From contig DATBFG010000030.1 in NCBI GenBank assembly GCA_036558645.1, positions 1 to 64,000 on the forward strand: a stretch of DNA of 64,000 nt, read 5' to 3'. Position 1 is the stretch's first letter; each line of letters begins with the position of its first letter. Source of the DNA: DATBFG01 sp036558645. Its GTDB lineage: Bacteria > Acidobacteriota > Terriglobia > Terriglobales > Acidobacteriaceae. Position numbers and translations under genes: made by a program. The notes beneath the pieces are model-generated. The model made no database searches and had not been told where the DNA came from. It was given only the letters and a program-made list of their open reading frames with translations. Shown here in pieces: positions 52,480 through 62,262 of this stretch.

Positions 52480-54807
52480 CTAGCCCGCGGCAACAAGTTC
52501 CGGTTCGGTTCGCAACATCGTCTCCAGCGCACTGTCGTAAATCTCGCGCAACTCAGAGACACTTGCCGCCACGCGGATTTGCCCGTCGATCCTGATCTCC
52601 ACTTGTCCGGGAACTGTTTCTCCGATCACGTCTGCCGAGAGCCCATATTTTACCGCTATCTGTTGGATTCCCGACAGGTTCATTTGGTCGCAGGAGAGAA
52701 CCACCCGACTTGCATCCTCCCCAAATAGCACGCATTCAGATGGAAGGTCTTGCGAGGCTAAATCCACCTTGAAGCCTATGTTCGCGGGTAGGGAAGATTC
52801 CACCAGTGCTACGGCCAGTCCGCCCTCAGAACAGTCGTGCGCAGAGTCAAGTAGCTCCGCGTCACTCATCTCTACTAGAGCCTTTTGCAAAGCAGCCTCT
52901 CGCTCGAGCTCGAGCTCCGGCGGGTATCCCCACATGCTTCCCAGAACTTCCTTCACGTACTCTGACGACCCAAACTCAAGCTCGGCATCCGTTGCATCTC
53001 CCGGATCAGTCGCACGCAGAAGCACAATGCTGCGTCCCTCATTCCGAAAGGCGGGCTTCACGGCCTTGTGGACGTCCTCGAAAATCCCCACAATCCCCAG
53101 CACCGGAGTCGGATAAATCCCTTCGCCTAACGTTTCGTTGTAGAAACTGACATTGCCGCCGGTGATTGGGACTTCCAGTTCTTCGCAGGCCTTGGTTATG
53201 CCGTCGATCACCTGCGAAAACTGCCACATGATGTGCGGCTTCTCCGGATTGCCGAAATTCAGACAATTGGTTGCGCCGATAGGAGTGGCTCCCGCGCAAG
53301 CTACATTCCGCGCCGCCTCGGCCACCGCGTGCATGGCGCCCAATCGCGGGTCCAGGTAGCACCAGCGTCCATTCCCATCCAACGCCATTGCCAAGCCCCG
53401 CTTCGATCCTTTAATACGAATCACGCCTGCATCGCCATTTCCTGGCCCTTCGACGGTGTTGGTTTGCACCATCGAGTCGTACTGCTGCCATACCCAGCGC
53501 TTGCCACAGATGTTCGGGCTGGCTAGCAATTGCTTCAGATCGCGTGTGAAATCCCGGCCAGCACCAAAAGAAATCCCTCCGGGCACATCGCGCGGAACGG
53601 GAGGTTCCCAGCGCTCTAGCGGGCGCTTATACACGGGAGCGTCGTCGGTAAGTGCCTCGTTTGGAATGTCCGCGACGACCTTCCCATGTTCGAGCACCCG
53701 CATCCTGCCGTCGTTCGTGACGCGGCCGATCTCCACCGCGTCTAGGCCCCACTTTTCAAAAACTCGGAAAACCTCAGCCTCGCGGCCTTTTTGCGCGACA
53801 AGCAGCATCCGCTCCTGCGACTCGCTCAGCATGATCTCGTACGGAGTCATGCCGGTCTCACGCTGGGGGACGAGGTCCAGTTCGATTTCCGTGCCGACTC
53901 GCCCACGCGCACCCATCTCGCACGTCGAGCAGGTAAGACCCGCCGCGCCCATGTCCTGTATGCCGACGATCGCCCCGGTTTGCATGGCTTCAAGACAGGC
54001 TTCGAGCAGTAGCTTCTCCAGGAACGGATCTCCTACTTGGACATTCGGCCTCTTTGCTTCCGACGCCTCGCTAAATTCCTCGCTGGCCATCGTCGCGCCG
54101 TGAATGCCATCTCGTCCTGTCTTCGATCCGACGTAAATGACTGGATTACTTTCTCCGGCGGCCTTGGCATAGAAAATCTGGTCGCGCCGAACCAGCCCAA
54201 GCGCGAATGCATTCACCAGCGGATTGCCGGAGTAGCAGGGCTCAAACTTGGTTTCTCCGCCAAGATTCGGCACCCCGAAACAGTTTCCGTAAGAAGCGAC
54301 GCCGCTGATGACACCTTCCATCACGGAATGGTTCTTGTGAATTTCCGCTTGTGTAGGGGCTGGCGTAGTCACGTGTGTCTCAGATGGCTGTTTGATGGGG
54401 CCGAAACGCAGTGAATCCATCACCGCGACAGGTCGGGCGCCCATGGTGAAGATGTCCCGAAGGATCCCACCAACGCCAGTTGCGGCTCCCTGGAAAGGCT
54501 CAATGAATGACGGATGATTGTGGGACTCGATCTTGAAAGCGCACGCCCATCCATCGCCGATATCGATGATGCCGGCGTTTTCTCCCGGCCCCTGCACGAC
54601 AAGACGGCTACGCGTTGGCAGCCGCTTCAAATGGACACGCGATGATTTATACGAGCAGTGCTCGCTCCACATCACGCTGAAGATGCCGAGCTCCGTAATT
54701 GTGGGTTCACGTCCGCCCAGCAAAGTCTTTATTTTTTCGTACTCGTCGGGAGTAAGGCCGTGCTCCGCAATGACAGCCGGAGTGATAGCAAGGACAGACT
54801 GGCTCAT
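52480..54807 (-). CDS. purL: Phosphoribosylformylglycinamidine synthase II
   Basis: PurL uses ATP and ammonia to convert FGAR to FGAM in purine synthesis. This is the short PurL (775 residues), which needs PurS and the glutaminase PurQ; neither is in the window. Visible blocks are SVMWSEHCSYKSS, KIESHNHPSFIEPFQGAATGVGGILRDIFTMGA, YVGSKTGRDGIHGATMAS, VGIQDMGAAGLTCSTCEMGARG, and the C-terminal DCSEGGLAVALVES. I chose the ATG at 54807; a TTG at 54816 would add three residues. It is the first gene of the purL-purF pair and divergent from selB. Confidence 0.97.
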   Translation of the reverse strand: MSQSVLAITPAVIAEHGLTPDEYEKIKTLLGGREPTITELGIFSVMWSEHCSYKSSRVHLKRLPTRSRLVVQGPGENAGIIDIGDGWACAFKIESHNHPSFIEPFQGAATGVGGILRDIFTMGARPVAVMDSLRFGPIKQPSETHVTTPAPTQAEIHKNHSVMEGVISGVASYGNCFGVPNLGGETKFEPCYSGNPLVNAFALGLVRRDQIFYAKAAGESNPVIYVGSKTGRDGIHGATMASEEFSEASEAKRPNVQVGDPFLEKLLLEACLEAMQTGAIVGIQDMGAAGLTCSTCEMGARGRVGTEIELDLVPQRETGMTPYEIMLSESQERMLLVAQKGREAEVFRVFEKWGLDAVEIGRVTNDGRMRVLEHGKVVADIPNEALTDDAPVYKRPLERWEPPVPRDVPGGISFGAGRDFTRDLKQLLASPNICGKRWVWQQYDSMVQTNTVEGPGNGDAGVIRIKGSKRGLAMALDGNGRWCYLDPRLGAMHAVAEAARNVACAGATPIGATNCLNFGNPEKPHIMWQFSQVIDGITKACEELEVPITGGNVSFYNETLGEGIYPTPVLGIVGIFEDVHKAVKPAFRNEGRSIVLLRATDPGDATDAELEFGSSEYVKEVLGSMWGYPPELELEREAALQKALVEMSDAELLDSAHDCSEGGLAVALVESSLPANIGFKVDLASQDLPSECVLFGEDASRVVLSCDQMNLSGIQQIAVKYGLSADVIGETVPGQVEIRIDGQIRVAASVSELREIYDSALETMLRTEPELVAAG

Positions 54808-54902
54808 GGGGATCAACTCTATTTTCGCATGTTACAGATGCGATGGATAGGGTGCGCATTCGGCTCAGTTCGCTAGCACTGCAAGGCTATACTGACTTGG
54901 GA

Positions 54903-56795
54903 ATGAAATCCGTTATCGTAGGCACGGCCGGACACATTGATCACGGCAAAACCGCGCTGGTCAAGGCTCTCACCGGCATTGACGCCGATCGCCTGGAAGA
55001 AGAAAAGCGTCGTGGAATCACCATCGATATCGGCTTCGCCAATCTGGATTTAACCAGCCTTTCGGGCGAAAAGTTGCATCTCGGCTTTGTTGACGTTCCC
55101 GGCCACGAGCGTTTCATCCGCAACATGTTGGCAGGTGTCGGGGGAATTGACCTTGTTCTGCTCGTAATCGCGGCGGATGAATCCATCAAACCGCAGACTC
55201 GCGAGCACTTCGATATCTGCCGGTTGCTGGCCGTGCGTCGGGGCATCACCGTACTTACCAAGACTGACTTAGTCGACGCTGAGACCGTCGACGTGGTCAA
55301 GCTCGAAGTCGAAGAATATCTTCACGGTTCTTTTCTCGATCCAGAGCTCGCCCCTGTCATCCCGGTTAGTGCGCTGACCGGAGCGGGCCTTGGCGACCTT
55401 AAAGAAGCGCTGGCTCGTGTCGCATTAGAAACTTCGTCCAGAGACCCGCACGCAATAACGCGGCTCCCAATCGACCGAGTGTTCAGCATGAAGGGATTCG
55501 GGACCGTGGTCACCGGAACGCTGGTCGCCGGAACTATCCGCAACGACGATGAATTGGAAGTCTTTCCTTCGGGCCGTCGAGTTCGCATTCGCGGGGTCCA
55601 AGTTCACGGAGAATCGACAGATCAGGCTGTGGCTGGGCAGCGCACAGCTCTGAACCTGGCGGGGCTTGGCAAGGAAGACCTGGCTCGTGGCATGATGCTT
55701 GCCTCTCCCGATGTATTTCACGCCACCAATCGAATTGATACGCGTTTGACATTGTTGCCGTCAGCCAAGCCGCTCAAGGATGGTGCACGCGTCCATTTCC
55801 ATGCGTACACAATGGAAACGATTGCACGGGTAAAGGTTCACGAAGGAAAACAGATCGAGCCAGGAGGAGAAAAGAACGTACGCCTTCACTTGGATGATGC
55901 AACGCTGCTTCTCCCAAACGATCGTTTTATTCTCCGCCAATTTTCGCCTGTGATAACAATAGGTGGCGGATTCATCCTTGATGCCTCTCCATTGCTGCGC
56001 AAGCAACCTGCCACTGAACTCGCATCCTTCCTTTCGACGATGGCCTTTGGAACTGCAGAGAAGCTGCTCGAGTCACGCGTGCGGCGGCGCGGACTGACCG
56101 GACTAGCAATAAGAGACATCCCCGGCGAGATGAACATACAAACAGGAGACGTCCGCAGATTAGCCGAGCAGGCGAAACTTCTCTGGTGCGGCCAGGTGCT
56201 CGTGACACCCGCCAGCTTTGCAACGGCGACACAAGTAGTCGTGCAGACGGTCGAGAAATTTCACGACTCCAATCCGCTGGTGAGTGGAATCAGTCGCGAA
56301 GAATTGCGAGAGCGTACGCGGTTGAGCCCAGATGTATTTCAAGGCGTGATGACCAAGCTACTCGCGGACAAGAAACTGAGCCTCGCTGGCGACCTTGTCC
56401 ACGTACCAGGACGCGGCGTGGCCATGAAAGATGAGGAAACCGAGTCCAAGAAAACGATCGAAGCAGCCTTCGCGTCGGCTGGATTGAAAGTTCCTGCTCT
56501 CCAGGACGTGCTGGGCAGCCTGAAAGTCGACAAGACTCGCGCGCAAAAGATCGTTACGCTTCTCCTGCGTGATCGAGTGCTGGTTAAGATTTCAGCAGAT
56601 CTGGTTTTTCACGACTCTGCTTTGAAGAAATTACGCGAGCTGATGGCTGCACAGAAGGTGAAATCGTCGAAAATCGATGTTGCTCAATTCAAGGATCTGG
56701 CCGGAGTCAGCCGCAAGTACGCTATCCCGCTCCTTGAGTATCTGGACCGCGAGCGAGTGACCAAGAGAGTGGGAGATGCGAGGGAAATACTTTAG
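54903..56795 (+). CDS. selB: Selenocysteine-specific translation elongation factor
   Basis: SelB delivers Sec-tRNA-Sec to UGA codons that carry a SECIS element. The 630-residue protein has an EF-Tu-like GTPase domain (GTAGHIDHGKTALVKALTG, DVPGHERFIRNM, VLTKTDLVD). Two barrel domains follow, then C-terminal winged helices for SECIS binding (FDHDS-like segment around residues 440-630). The family-specific IDADRLEEEKRRGITIDIGF is intact. I chose the ATG at 54903, which matches the SelB N-terminus; an upstream start at 54843 adds 20 residues. A TATACT box lies ten bases before the ATG. The partner selA is at the window end. Confidence 0.95.
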   Translation: MKSVIVGTAGHIDHGKTALVKALTGIDADRLEEEKRRGITIDIGFANLDLTSLSGEKLHLGFVDVPGHERFIRNMLAGVGGIDLVLLVIAADESIKPQTREHFDICRLLAVRRGITVLTKTDLVDAETVDVVKLEVEEYLHGSFLDPELAPVIPVSALTGAGLGDLKEALARVALETSSRDPHAITRLPIDRVFSMKGFGTVVTGTLVAGTIRNDDELEVFPSGRRVRIRGVQVHGESTDQAVAGQRTALNLAGLGKEDLARGMMLASPDVFHATNRIDTRLTLLPSAKPLKDGARVHFHAYTMETIARVKVHEGKQIEPGGEKNVRLHLDDATLLLPNDRFILRQFSPVITIGGGFILDASPLLRKQPATELASFLSTMAFGTAEKLLESRVRRRGLTGLAIRDIPGEMNIQTGDVRRLAEQAKLLWCGQVLVTPASFATATQVVVQTVEKFHDSNPLVSGISREELRERTRLSPDVFQGVMTKLLADKKLSLAGDLVHVPGRGVAMKDEETESKKTIEAAFASAGLKVPALQDVLGSLKVDKTRAQKIVTLLLRDRVLVKISADLVFHDSALKKLRELMAAQKVKSSKIDVAQFKDLAGVSRKYAIPLLEYLDRERVTKRVGDAREIL

Positions 56796-56812
56796 AACAA
56801 GGTTTCAAGTTT

Positions 56813-56948
56813 CAAGGTTTCAGAGTTTCAAAGCGTTTCTGGTTTCAAGTTCTAGCGTTTTCCTGGGAAGTAGCTCTTATTCAACAAACCTAAATCTAAG
56901 AATTGACTAGACACTAAAAACCAGAAACCTTGAAACGCTGAAACCTTG
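56813..56948. repeat. Imperfect inverted repeat of GTTTCA units
   Basis: A left arm (56813-56845) and a right arm (56918-56948), each about 30 bases and rich in GGTTTCA-like units, are nearly perfect reverse complements around 72 bases. The arms contain several internal direct copies of GTTTCAA. It lies between the ends of the converging selB and AhpD-like genes. Confidence 0.65.
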
Positions 56949-56965
56949 CAACCCTAAACGTGTAT

Positions 56966-57493
56966 TTATACCTTCTCTTCCGGTATCTCCAACTCCAATC
57001 CCAGCGGATCGGTAAAGCGATTTGTCAGGTTAACCAAGCCCGTGAGCAGGTGAATATCGAGAATTTCTGCGTCGGAGAAATGTTTCTTTAATTCAATGAA
57101 ATCTTCCTCGTTCACATCGCGCGACGAGCGGGTGAGTTTCTCGGCGTACTGCAGAGCAACACGCTCTTTTTCCCCATATCGGCTGTAATCGCCACTTTTC
57201 AGTGCTGTCCAGTCATCTGCGGTGAGCCCTGCGCGCTTTGAGGCCGCTACATGGTGTTGCATGCAGTATCGACAGCCATTCATCATGGATACCCGAATGT
57301 AAATGCTCTCATACAGCTTGCGGTCTAGCCCGCGCGCAACGCAGGAGTAGAAGCTGAGAAAGTTCTTCAGCAATTCGGGCCGTTGGGCCAGAACTTTCTG
57401 CGCATTCCCTGGCTTGCCACGAAAAAACTTGTCATAAATATCTTTCACATCGGGTGGCGCCTGATCAGGTTCGACGTAGCTGATGCGTGCCAT
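56966..57493 (-). CDS. AhpD-like carboxymuconolactone-decarboxylase-fold protein
   Basis: The 175-residue protein has the alkylhydroperoxidase AhpD/CMD fold, peroxidase-related subgroup. It contains NGCRYCMQHHVAASKRAGLT, with the redox pair Cys-x-x-Cys and the conserved His two and three residues later. The helical IYIRVSMMNGC and the C-terminal DAEILDIHLLTGLVNLTNRF agree. The reaction is probably thiol-dependent peroxide reduction. It starts with ATG. It is near selB, but its active site uses Cys codons, so it is not a selenoprotein. No ahpC partner is adjacent. Confidence 0.88.
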   Translation of the reverse strand: MARISYVEPDQAPPDVKDIYDKFFRGKPGNAQKVLAQRPELLKNFLSFYSCVARGLDRKLYESIYIRVSMMNGCRYCMQHHVAASKRAGLTADDWTALKSGDYSRYGEKERVALQYAEKLTRSSRDVNEEDFIELKKHFSDAEILDIHLLTGLVNLTNRFTDPLGLELEIPEEKV

Positions 57494-57565
57494 AAGAGCC
57501 TCTTTCTATCTGCGACCGTATAATGAATGCAAGCCGCTGAATCCGCCCTGAGGAAGTGACCTGTC

Positions 57566-58045
57566 ATGCTCTCAATTCGACCCGCGACTGTCAATGATGC
57601 CGGGCTTCTCTTGTCGTTGATTCGCGAACTGGCCGACTACGAGCACGAACTGAGTTCGGTAACAATTACTGAATCTCAATTGACCCAGCATGGCTTCGGC
57701 GCGAACCCCAAGTTTCGCGCGCTGATCGCAGAGTGGGATGGCCAGGCCGCAGGGTATGCACTATTCTTTCCCTTTTTCAGCACGTGGACAGGACCGCAGA
57801 TGTTTCTCGAGGATGTCTTCGTGCGTCCGCAGCTCCGTGGCAAAGGAATCGGGACAGCCCTGATGGCGCAAGTTGCCCGAGTCGCCCGCGAGGAAAACTG
57901 CTTTGCCATGCGCTGGGAGGTGTTGGGATGGAACGAGCCATCGATCAAGACTTACCTTGGGATGGGAGCAGAGTTTCTTGAGGATTGGAAGTTGATGTGG
58001 CTGACGGGAGGCTCGCTTCATAATCTGGCGCAGCAGGCAGCATGA
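57566..58045 (+). CDS. GNAT acetyltransferase (spermidine/diamine N-acetyltransferase-like)
   Basis: The 159-residue protein has the acetyl-CoA motif A in FLEDVFVRPQLRGKGIGTALMAQVARVA (RGKGIG). It carries the SSAT-like blocks YALFFPFFSTWTGPQMFLED and WEVLGWNEPSIKTYLGMGAEFLEDW. These match the polyamine/thialysine acetyltransferase subgroup, though the substrate is not proven. A TATAAT box lies at 57519-57524, and GAGG is about 12 bases before the ATG. Its stop overlaps the trmFO start (ATGA), so the two genes are coupled. Confidence 0.9.
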   Translation: MLSIRPATVNDAGLLLSLIRELADYEHELSSVTITESQLTQHGFGANPKFRALIAEWDGQAAGYALFFPFFSTWTGPQMFLEDVFVRPQLRGKGIGTALMAQVARVAREENCFAMRWEVLGWNEPSIKTYLGMGAEFLEDWKLMWLTGGSLHNLAQQAA

Positions 58046-59427
58046 GCAATCGTGTACGGATCATCGGCGCAGGGCTCGCCGGCTCAGAGGCGGCATGGCA
58101 ATGTGCGCGGCGCGGTGTGGCCGTCGAACTGTACGAGATGCGTCCCACACGCTCGACGCCTGCTCATCAGACATCTGCCTTCGCAGAACTTGTCTGCTCC
58201 AACTCGCTGAAATCGGATTCGGAAAACACCGCTCCCTGGTTGCTAAAGCAGGAGATGCAGCGTGCCGGCTCACTGCTTCTGGCGATCGCCCGCGAATGTG
58301 CCGTTCCCGCCGGCCACGCGTTGGCTGTTGATCGGACGACCTTTGCAGCACGCGTCACGGAAGCTATCTCGCGCGAACCACTCATCACCATCCGCCGTGA
58401 AGAAGTCCACAAGATTCAAGAAAGCGAATTAACAATCATCGCAACCGGCCCCCTCACATCGGACGCGCTCGCAACTGAAATAGCGCGACTGAGCTCCGTT
58501 GCCACTAATTCAGAGACAGAACAAATCACGCCACAGCATCATCTCTATTTCTACGATTCCATCAGTCCGATCGTTGAAGCGGATTCAATTGCCATGTCGC
58601 GCGTATACATGGCAGCCCGTTATGACAAGGGTACTGCCGACTACATCAATTGCCCGATGACCCGCGAAGAATATGACCGCTTCTATGATGCGTTGCTTTC
58701 CGCGCAGTCGGTCGAGGAACGCGATTGGGAGAAGCTTAACTACTTCGAGGGATGCCTGCCGATCGAAGAGATCGCACGCCGAGGCCGTGACACTCTGCGC
58801 TTTGGGCCGATGAAGCCGGTTGGTCTACGTGATCCGAGGACCGGAATTCAGCCTTACGCAGTCGTGCAGTTGCGACAGGAAAATCTGCGCGCGGATTCTT
58901 ACAATCTTGTCGGATTTCAGAATCACTTAAAGTTCGCCGACCAAGCGCGTGTGCTCCGCCTGATTCCAGGACTCGAGAACGCCCGCTTCCTGCGCTACGG
59001 CCAGATTCATCGCAATACTTACATCAACAGTCCGGTCCTTCTTTCTGAAACACTACAGATGAAGCAACATTCGCAAGTTCTTTTCGCCGGACAGATTTGC
59101 GGAGTGGAAGGTTATGTAGAATCCATCGCGACGGGACTTTTGGCGGGAGTACATGCGGCGGCTCTGGCAACTGGCGCAGACCCGGTATCTCCTCCGCGCG
59201 CCACCGCCTTTGGATCACTGATTCACTACATCACACATGCTGATCCGAAAAAGTTTCAGCCGGCGAATATTACGTTCGACCTCTTGCCTTCGCTCGAGAA
59301 GAAGATTCGCGACCGCGCAGAACGACACCGCCTGCAATGCGAGCTGGCACTTCGGGAGTTTAGTTCGTGGTGGGAGAAAGTTGCTGCTTTGCTGGCGTCT
59401 AGTTCTGTCACCCATAGCGAAGCATGA
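58042..59427 (+). CDS. trmFO: tRNA (uracil-54-C5) methyltransferase, folate-dependent
   Basis: TrmFO makes ribothymidine at position 54 of tRNA using methylenetetrahydrofolate and FAD. The 461-residue protein has the FAD motif IGAGLAGSEAAWQCARRG. Nearby are the conserved EMRP(T)xxTPAHQT and ELVCSNSLKSD. A second conserved Cys lies in GQICGVEGYVESIATGLLAG. The C-terminal domain has LIHYITHADPKKFQPANITF. The ATG overlaps the GNAT stop. It is encoded in a region rich in translation genes (selB, prfA, prmC). Confidence 0.95.
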   Translation: MSNRVRIIGAGLAGSEAAWQCARRGVAVELYEMRPTRSTPAHQTSAFAELVCSNSLKSDSENTAPWLLKQEMQRAGSLLLAIARECAVPAGHALAVDRTTFAARVTEAISREPLITIRREEVHKIQESELTIIATGPLTSDALATEIARLSSVATNSETEQITPQHHLYFYDSISPIVEADSIAMSRVYMAARYDKGTADYINCPMTREEYDRFYDALLSAQSVEERDWEKLNYFEGCLPIEEIARRGRDTLRFGPMKPVGLRDPRTGIQPYAVVQLRQENLRADSYNLVGFQNHLKFADQARVLRLIPGLENARFLRYGQIHRNTYINSPVLLSETLQMKQHSQVLFAGQICGVEGYVESIATGLLAGVHAAALATGADPVSPPRATAFGSLIHYITHADPKKFQPANITFDLLPSLEKKIRDRAERHRLQCELALREFSSWWEKVAALLASSSVTHSEA

Positions 59428-59450
59428 GCCGGAAGCTTGAAAACGAGCAT

Positions 59451-61817
59451 CTACGCCGTTCGCAGTGCCCTGCTCAACATCAGTGCTAGCAAGTAAGCTC
59501 CCGCTCCGCACGCCATGGTGATGTTCAACCCGAATTGGATTGCGATGACCATCGCCATCACCGAACCCAGAACGCTCGACGCCGCATTCATTGCCCAGGC
59601 CCATTCAACGGAATTCTGATTTTCTCCTCGCGCCAGGTCAACAAGCGCGCGAAGGCCGGTGGGGAACGGCATCCCCATCGCGAATCCCAACGGCACCAGG
59701 ATCATTGCGCTGACCAGTAGTTTCACTGCGAACGGCGATCCCACCAAGGTATTCAGAATTCCCGGAAGCACGAAAACATAAATCAGCAAGGCCGCAATGA
59801 TGAGAGCTAGCGGCAGCCGGCAATGTTTCGTTTCGGCCATCCACCTGCGTGAGGCAAGGCTGCCCGCACCGCTCGAGAGCAGCATTAAAAACACGACCAC
59901 CGTTAACGCATAAGTAGGATGTCCCAGGAACAACACAAATCGCTGAATGAAAGCAATCTCTACCAGAATGTATCCCAGGCCAACCGCGACGAAATACAGA
60001 AGCGGCAGCATGCGGTGACCCCCGGTGGTTCGCAATGCAAGCGGAACGATCAAAAATGCCAGCACCGCAAGCACTGAAATGATGAATACCATTCCCAACA
60101 CCGCCACGCCGAGATTCACCTTCCAGTCGATTCCCTGTTGCAGCGAGGTTTCCTTGAACATTTGTCCCAGCTTCAAGGTAAAGAAGAAAAATGGCGAGTT
60201 GTCATTCACGGGCGCGACATTGTATGGATATCGCGCCGCGAAGCCATACGGATCATTGCCGAGGATCAATTGCGTGAATGGATTATCTTCATGCTTCGTC
60301 GGGAGATACAGCCCGACCAACGCAGGATGGGCCGCTAAATGATTTTGTACTGCCTTCTCTTCCTCCGCGGTAAATGCAGTCTTTTTCGCCAGTACCGCAA
60401 CCGGGATGCCGTCTTCGTCAAGGTCCCCTTCAGAAACGACGATGAAGTTTTGAGAAGTTTCTTGTACTCCAAGTTGATGCAGCGCGCTCATCGCCACGGA
60501 AACTACGCGCATCGCCTCACGCGGCTGTCGAAATTCCCACCGGGTTATCGCGAGCATGCCATCGGGTTTCAGGTGCGTGAAGTACTCGCGAAAAGCATCC
60601 TCGGTGTACAGGCTGTTTTCGCTCAACGCAAATGCCCCTGCGGCGGTCGAAGCCCAGGTATCAACCAGCGTCATTTGCACCACGTCGTATTGCTGATCAG
60701 AATTGCGAATGAACGAGCGCCCATCGCTCACGTGAATGTGTACTTCGGGCCGCTGATAAAGATGATAGGAATAGTCCGCATAAAGGTCGCGCATGACCGT
60801 GTCAGCAATGATCGGATTGATCTCGATCCCTGTCACATTCGAACTGCCATTCGCCACTGCGCGCAAGACATCGACTCCGCCTCCAGGGCCAATAATTGCG
60901 TATTCGCCATGCGGACGCAGTATGTTGGCGACTGCGGGCGGCGCTGACATCAGATTGTGTTCCCACTCGGTGCCTTTCCATTGCTTCGGATCGGCGTTCA
61001 TGATGTACGTGGAAGCATCCGCATCGATAACGACTGCCTTAGCAGCGCCCTGGCGATCGACTTCTACGCGGGAAATCGCATTCCACCGCGCGAATTCAAC
61101 CCACGAACGGTCGCGGAACAGCCCCTTGGCATAAATAACGTCGATCCATCTTCCCGAATAATTCGCTGCAATGAGCGAGATCAGGATTACGGCCAACCCG
61201 AAGGCCAGGTAGCGCGGCCGCCTACTTACAGCCCAGACCGCACTTGCCGCCGCGGCGACGACGGCTGCAAAGACAATTGTGTTAGGACCGCCAATACAGT
61301 TAAGCAGAGGAACAATGCCGAGGCACGCAGCCGCCCCACCGGCCAGATCAGCGCCATACATCCGCGGAATGTGCTCATGCTCTCGCGCAAAGATCACTGA
61401 GAATTGCAGTCCAGTCAAAAAGAACGGCACAGCGGAAGTCAGGTAGATCGCCGTAAGCCGCAAAAAGTTGCTGCGCGAAAACTCAAGCGATACCGGCACA
61501 TGCAGCACGATTTCGAGCACGAAAGGTATCAGCATGGCATTGACCGCGCACAGGGTTGCCATCATGCGCCGTGTCTCGAAACGGGCCAGCCACGTCTTGC
61601 TTATGTGAGCAAATACTCCTCCGGCGCCCAAGCCAAGCAAGGCAATGGAGATCGCCAGGAAGGCGAAGTGATAGAACAGGATGACCGAGAAAAGCCGCGT
61701 CAGGGCCAGTTCCAGCAGTAACGCCGCAAAGCTGCTGAGGGCAAGTCCTGTGAGCAACCCTTGTTGGCGAAACTTCGTATCAGACCCGAGATAAGGTGCG
61801 GTTAGAGTCGAAGACAT
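59451..61817 (-). CDS. Polytopic membrane protein with spermidine-synthase-like domain
   Basis: The 788-residue protein has about six membrane helices at the N-terminus (GLLTGLALSSFAALLLELALTRLF and following). A soluble SAM/spermidine-synthase-fold domain follows at about residues 300-480: YAIIGPGGGVDVLRAVANG, VTGIEINPII, VHIHVSDGRSFIR, LVDTWASTAAGAFALSENSLYTEDAF. A second set of about six helices ends the protein. It resembles the large family of membrane spermidine-synthase-like proteins of unknown reaction. The putative catalytic Asp of true synthases is not evident. It converges on trmFO and lies 33 bases upstream of acpS. Confidence 0.85.
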   Translation of the reverse strand: MSSTLTAPYLGSDTKFRQQGLLTGLALSSFAALLLELALTRLFSVILFYHFAFLAISIALLGLGAGGVFAHISKTWLARFETRRMMATLCAVNAMLIPFVLEIVLHVPVSLEFSRSNFLRLTAIYLTSAVPFFLTGLQFSVIFAREHEHIPRMYGADLAGGAAACLGIVPLLNCIGGPNTIVFAAVVAAAASAVWAVSRRPRYLAFGLAVILISLIAANYSGRWIDVIYAKGLFRDRSWVEFARWNAISRVEVDRQGAAKAVVIDADASTYIMNADPKQWKGTEWEHNLMSAPPAVANILRPHGEYAIIGPGGGVDVLRAVANGSSNVTGIEINPIIADTVMRDLYADYSYHLYQRPEVHIHVSDGRSFIRNSDQQYDVVQMTLVDTWASTAAGAFALSENSLYTEDAFREYFTHLKPDGMLAITRWEFRQPREAMRVVSVAMSALHQLGVQETSQNFIVVSEGDLDEDGIPVAVLAKKTAFTAEEEKAVQNHLAAHPALVGLYLPTKHEDNPFTQLILGNDPYGFAARYPYNVAPVNDNSPFFFFTLKLGQMFKETSLQQGIDWKVNLGVAVLGMVFIISVLAVLAFLIVPLALRTTGGHRMLPLLYFVAVGLGYILVEIAFIQRFVLFLGHPTYALTVVVFLMLLSSGAGSLASRRWMAETKHCRLPLALIIAALLIYVFVLPGILNTLVGSPFAVKLLVSAMILVPLGFAMGMPFPTGLRALVDLARGENQNSVEWAWAMNAASSVLGSVMAMVIAIQFGLNITMACGAGAYLLALMLSRALRTA

Positions 61818-61850
61818 GCGAGAACCGACTGGGAAGTCTACCAGAGGGCA

Positions 61851-62228
61851 TCAGTTTTCGAGGATGACCTGGGCAAGCGCTTGCGTTTCTGTGTGCGTGA
61901 GAGAGAGTGCAACATGAGCCACACCCAGTTTGGCTGCGAATTCGGCTGCCTTACCATGAAAGGCGATCGTGGGACGCCCGCCGGGTTGGCGGCAGACTTC
62001 CACATCTCGCCAGCGCACTCCATAGTTCCAGCCAGTGCCCAAAGCCTTCATCCCTGCTTCTTTGGCGGCAAATCGCGCCGCATAGCGTTCAATGCGGTTC
62101 GCCTTCGTATCGCAGTAATGGATTTCAGCTTCGGTAAACACCCGATGAAGGAACCTGTCGCCATAACGGTTGATCGCTTCCGCAATCCGCGGCACTTCGG
62201 CGATATCGATTCCCGTTCCGACGATCAT
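61851..62228 (-). CDS. acpS: Holo-acyl-carrier-protein synthase
   Basis: AcpS moves the 4'-phosphopantetheine arm from CoA to acyl carrier protein. The 125-residue protein has the family start GTGIDIAEVPRI with its metal-binding Asp. FTEAEIHYC follows, and RFAAKEAGMKALGTG holds the catalytic Glu. The C-terminal HVALSLTHTETQALAQVIL is typical. The ATG follows DUF488 by 34 bases on the same strand, so the selA-DUF488-acpS genes may be one transcript. Confidence 0.96.
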   Translation of the reverse strand: MIVGTGIDIAEVPRIAEAINRYGDRFLHRVFTEAEIHYCDTKANRIERYAARFAAKEAGMKALGTGWNYGVRWRDVEVCRQPGGRPTIAFHGKAAEFAAKLGVAHVALSLTHTETQALAQVILEN

Positions 62229-62262
62229 CCCATGAAGTTAGCACACTCACCGGGACTTAACC

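Noticed and set aside
54903..56965. selC tRNA gene near selB
   Set aside because: I looked in the gaps flanking selB and found only the GTTTCA inverted repeat, with no tRNA-like cloverleaf; the search by eye is not exhaustive.
56966..57493. AhpD-like protein as selenoprotein because it is next to selB
   Set aside because: The CxxC positions are encoded by Cys codons and the frame has no internal UGA.
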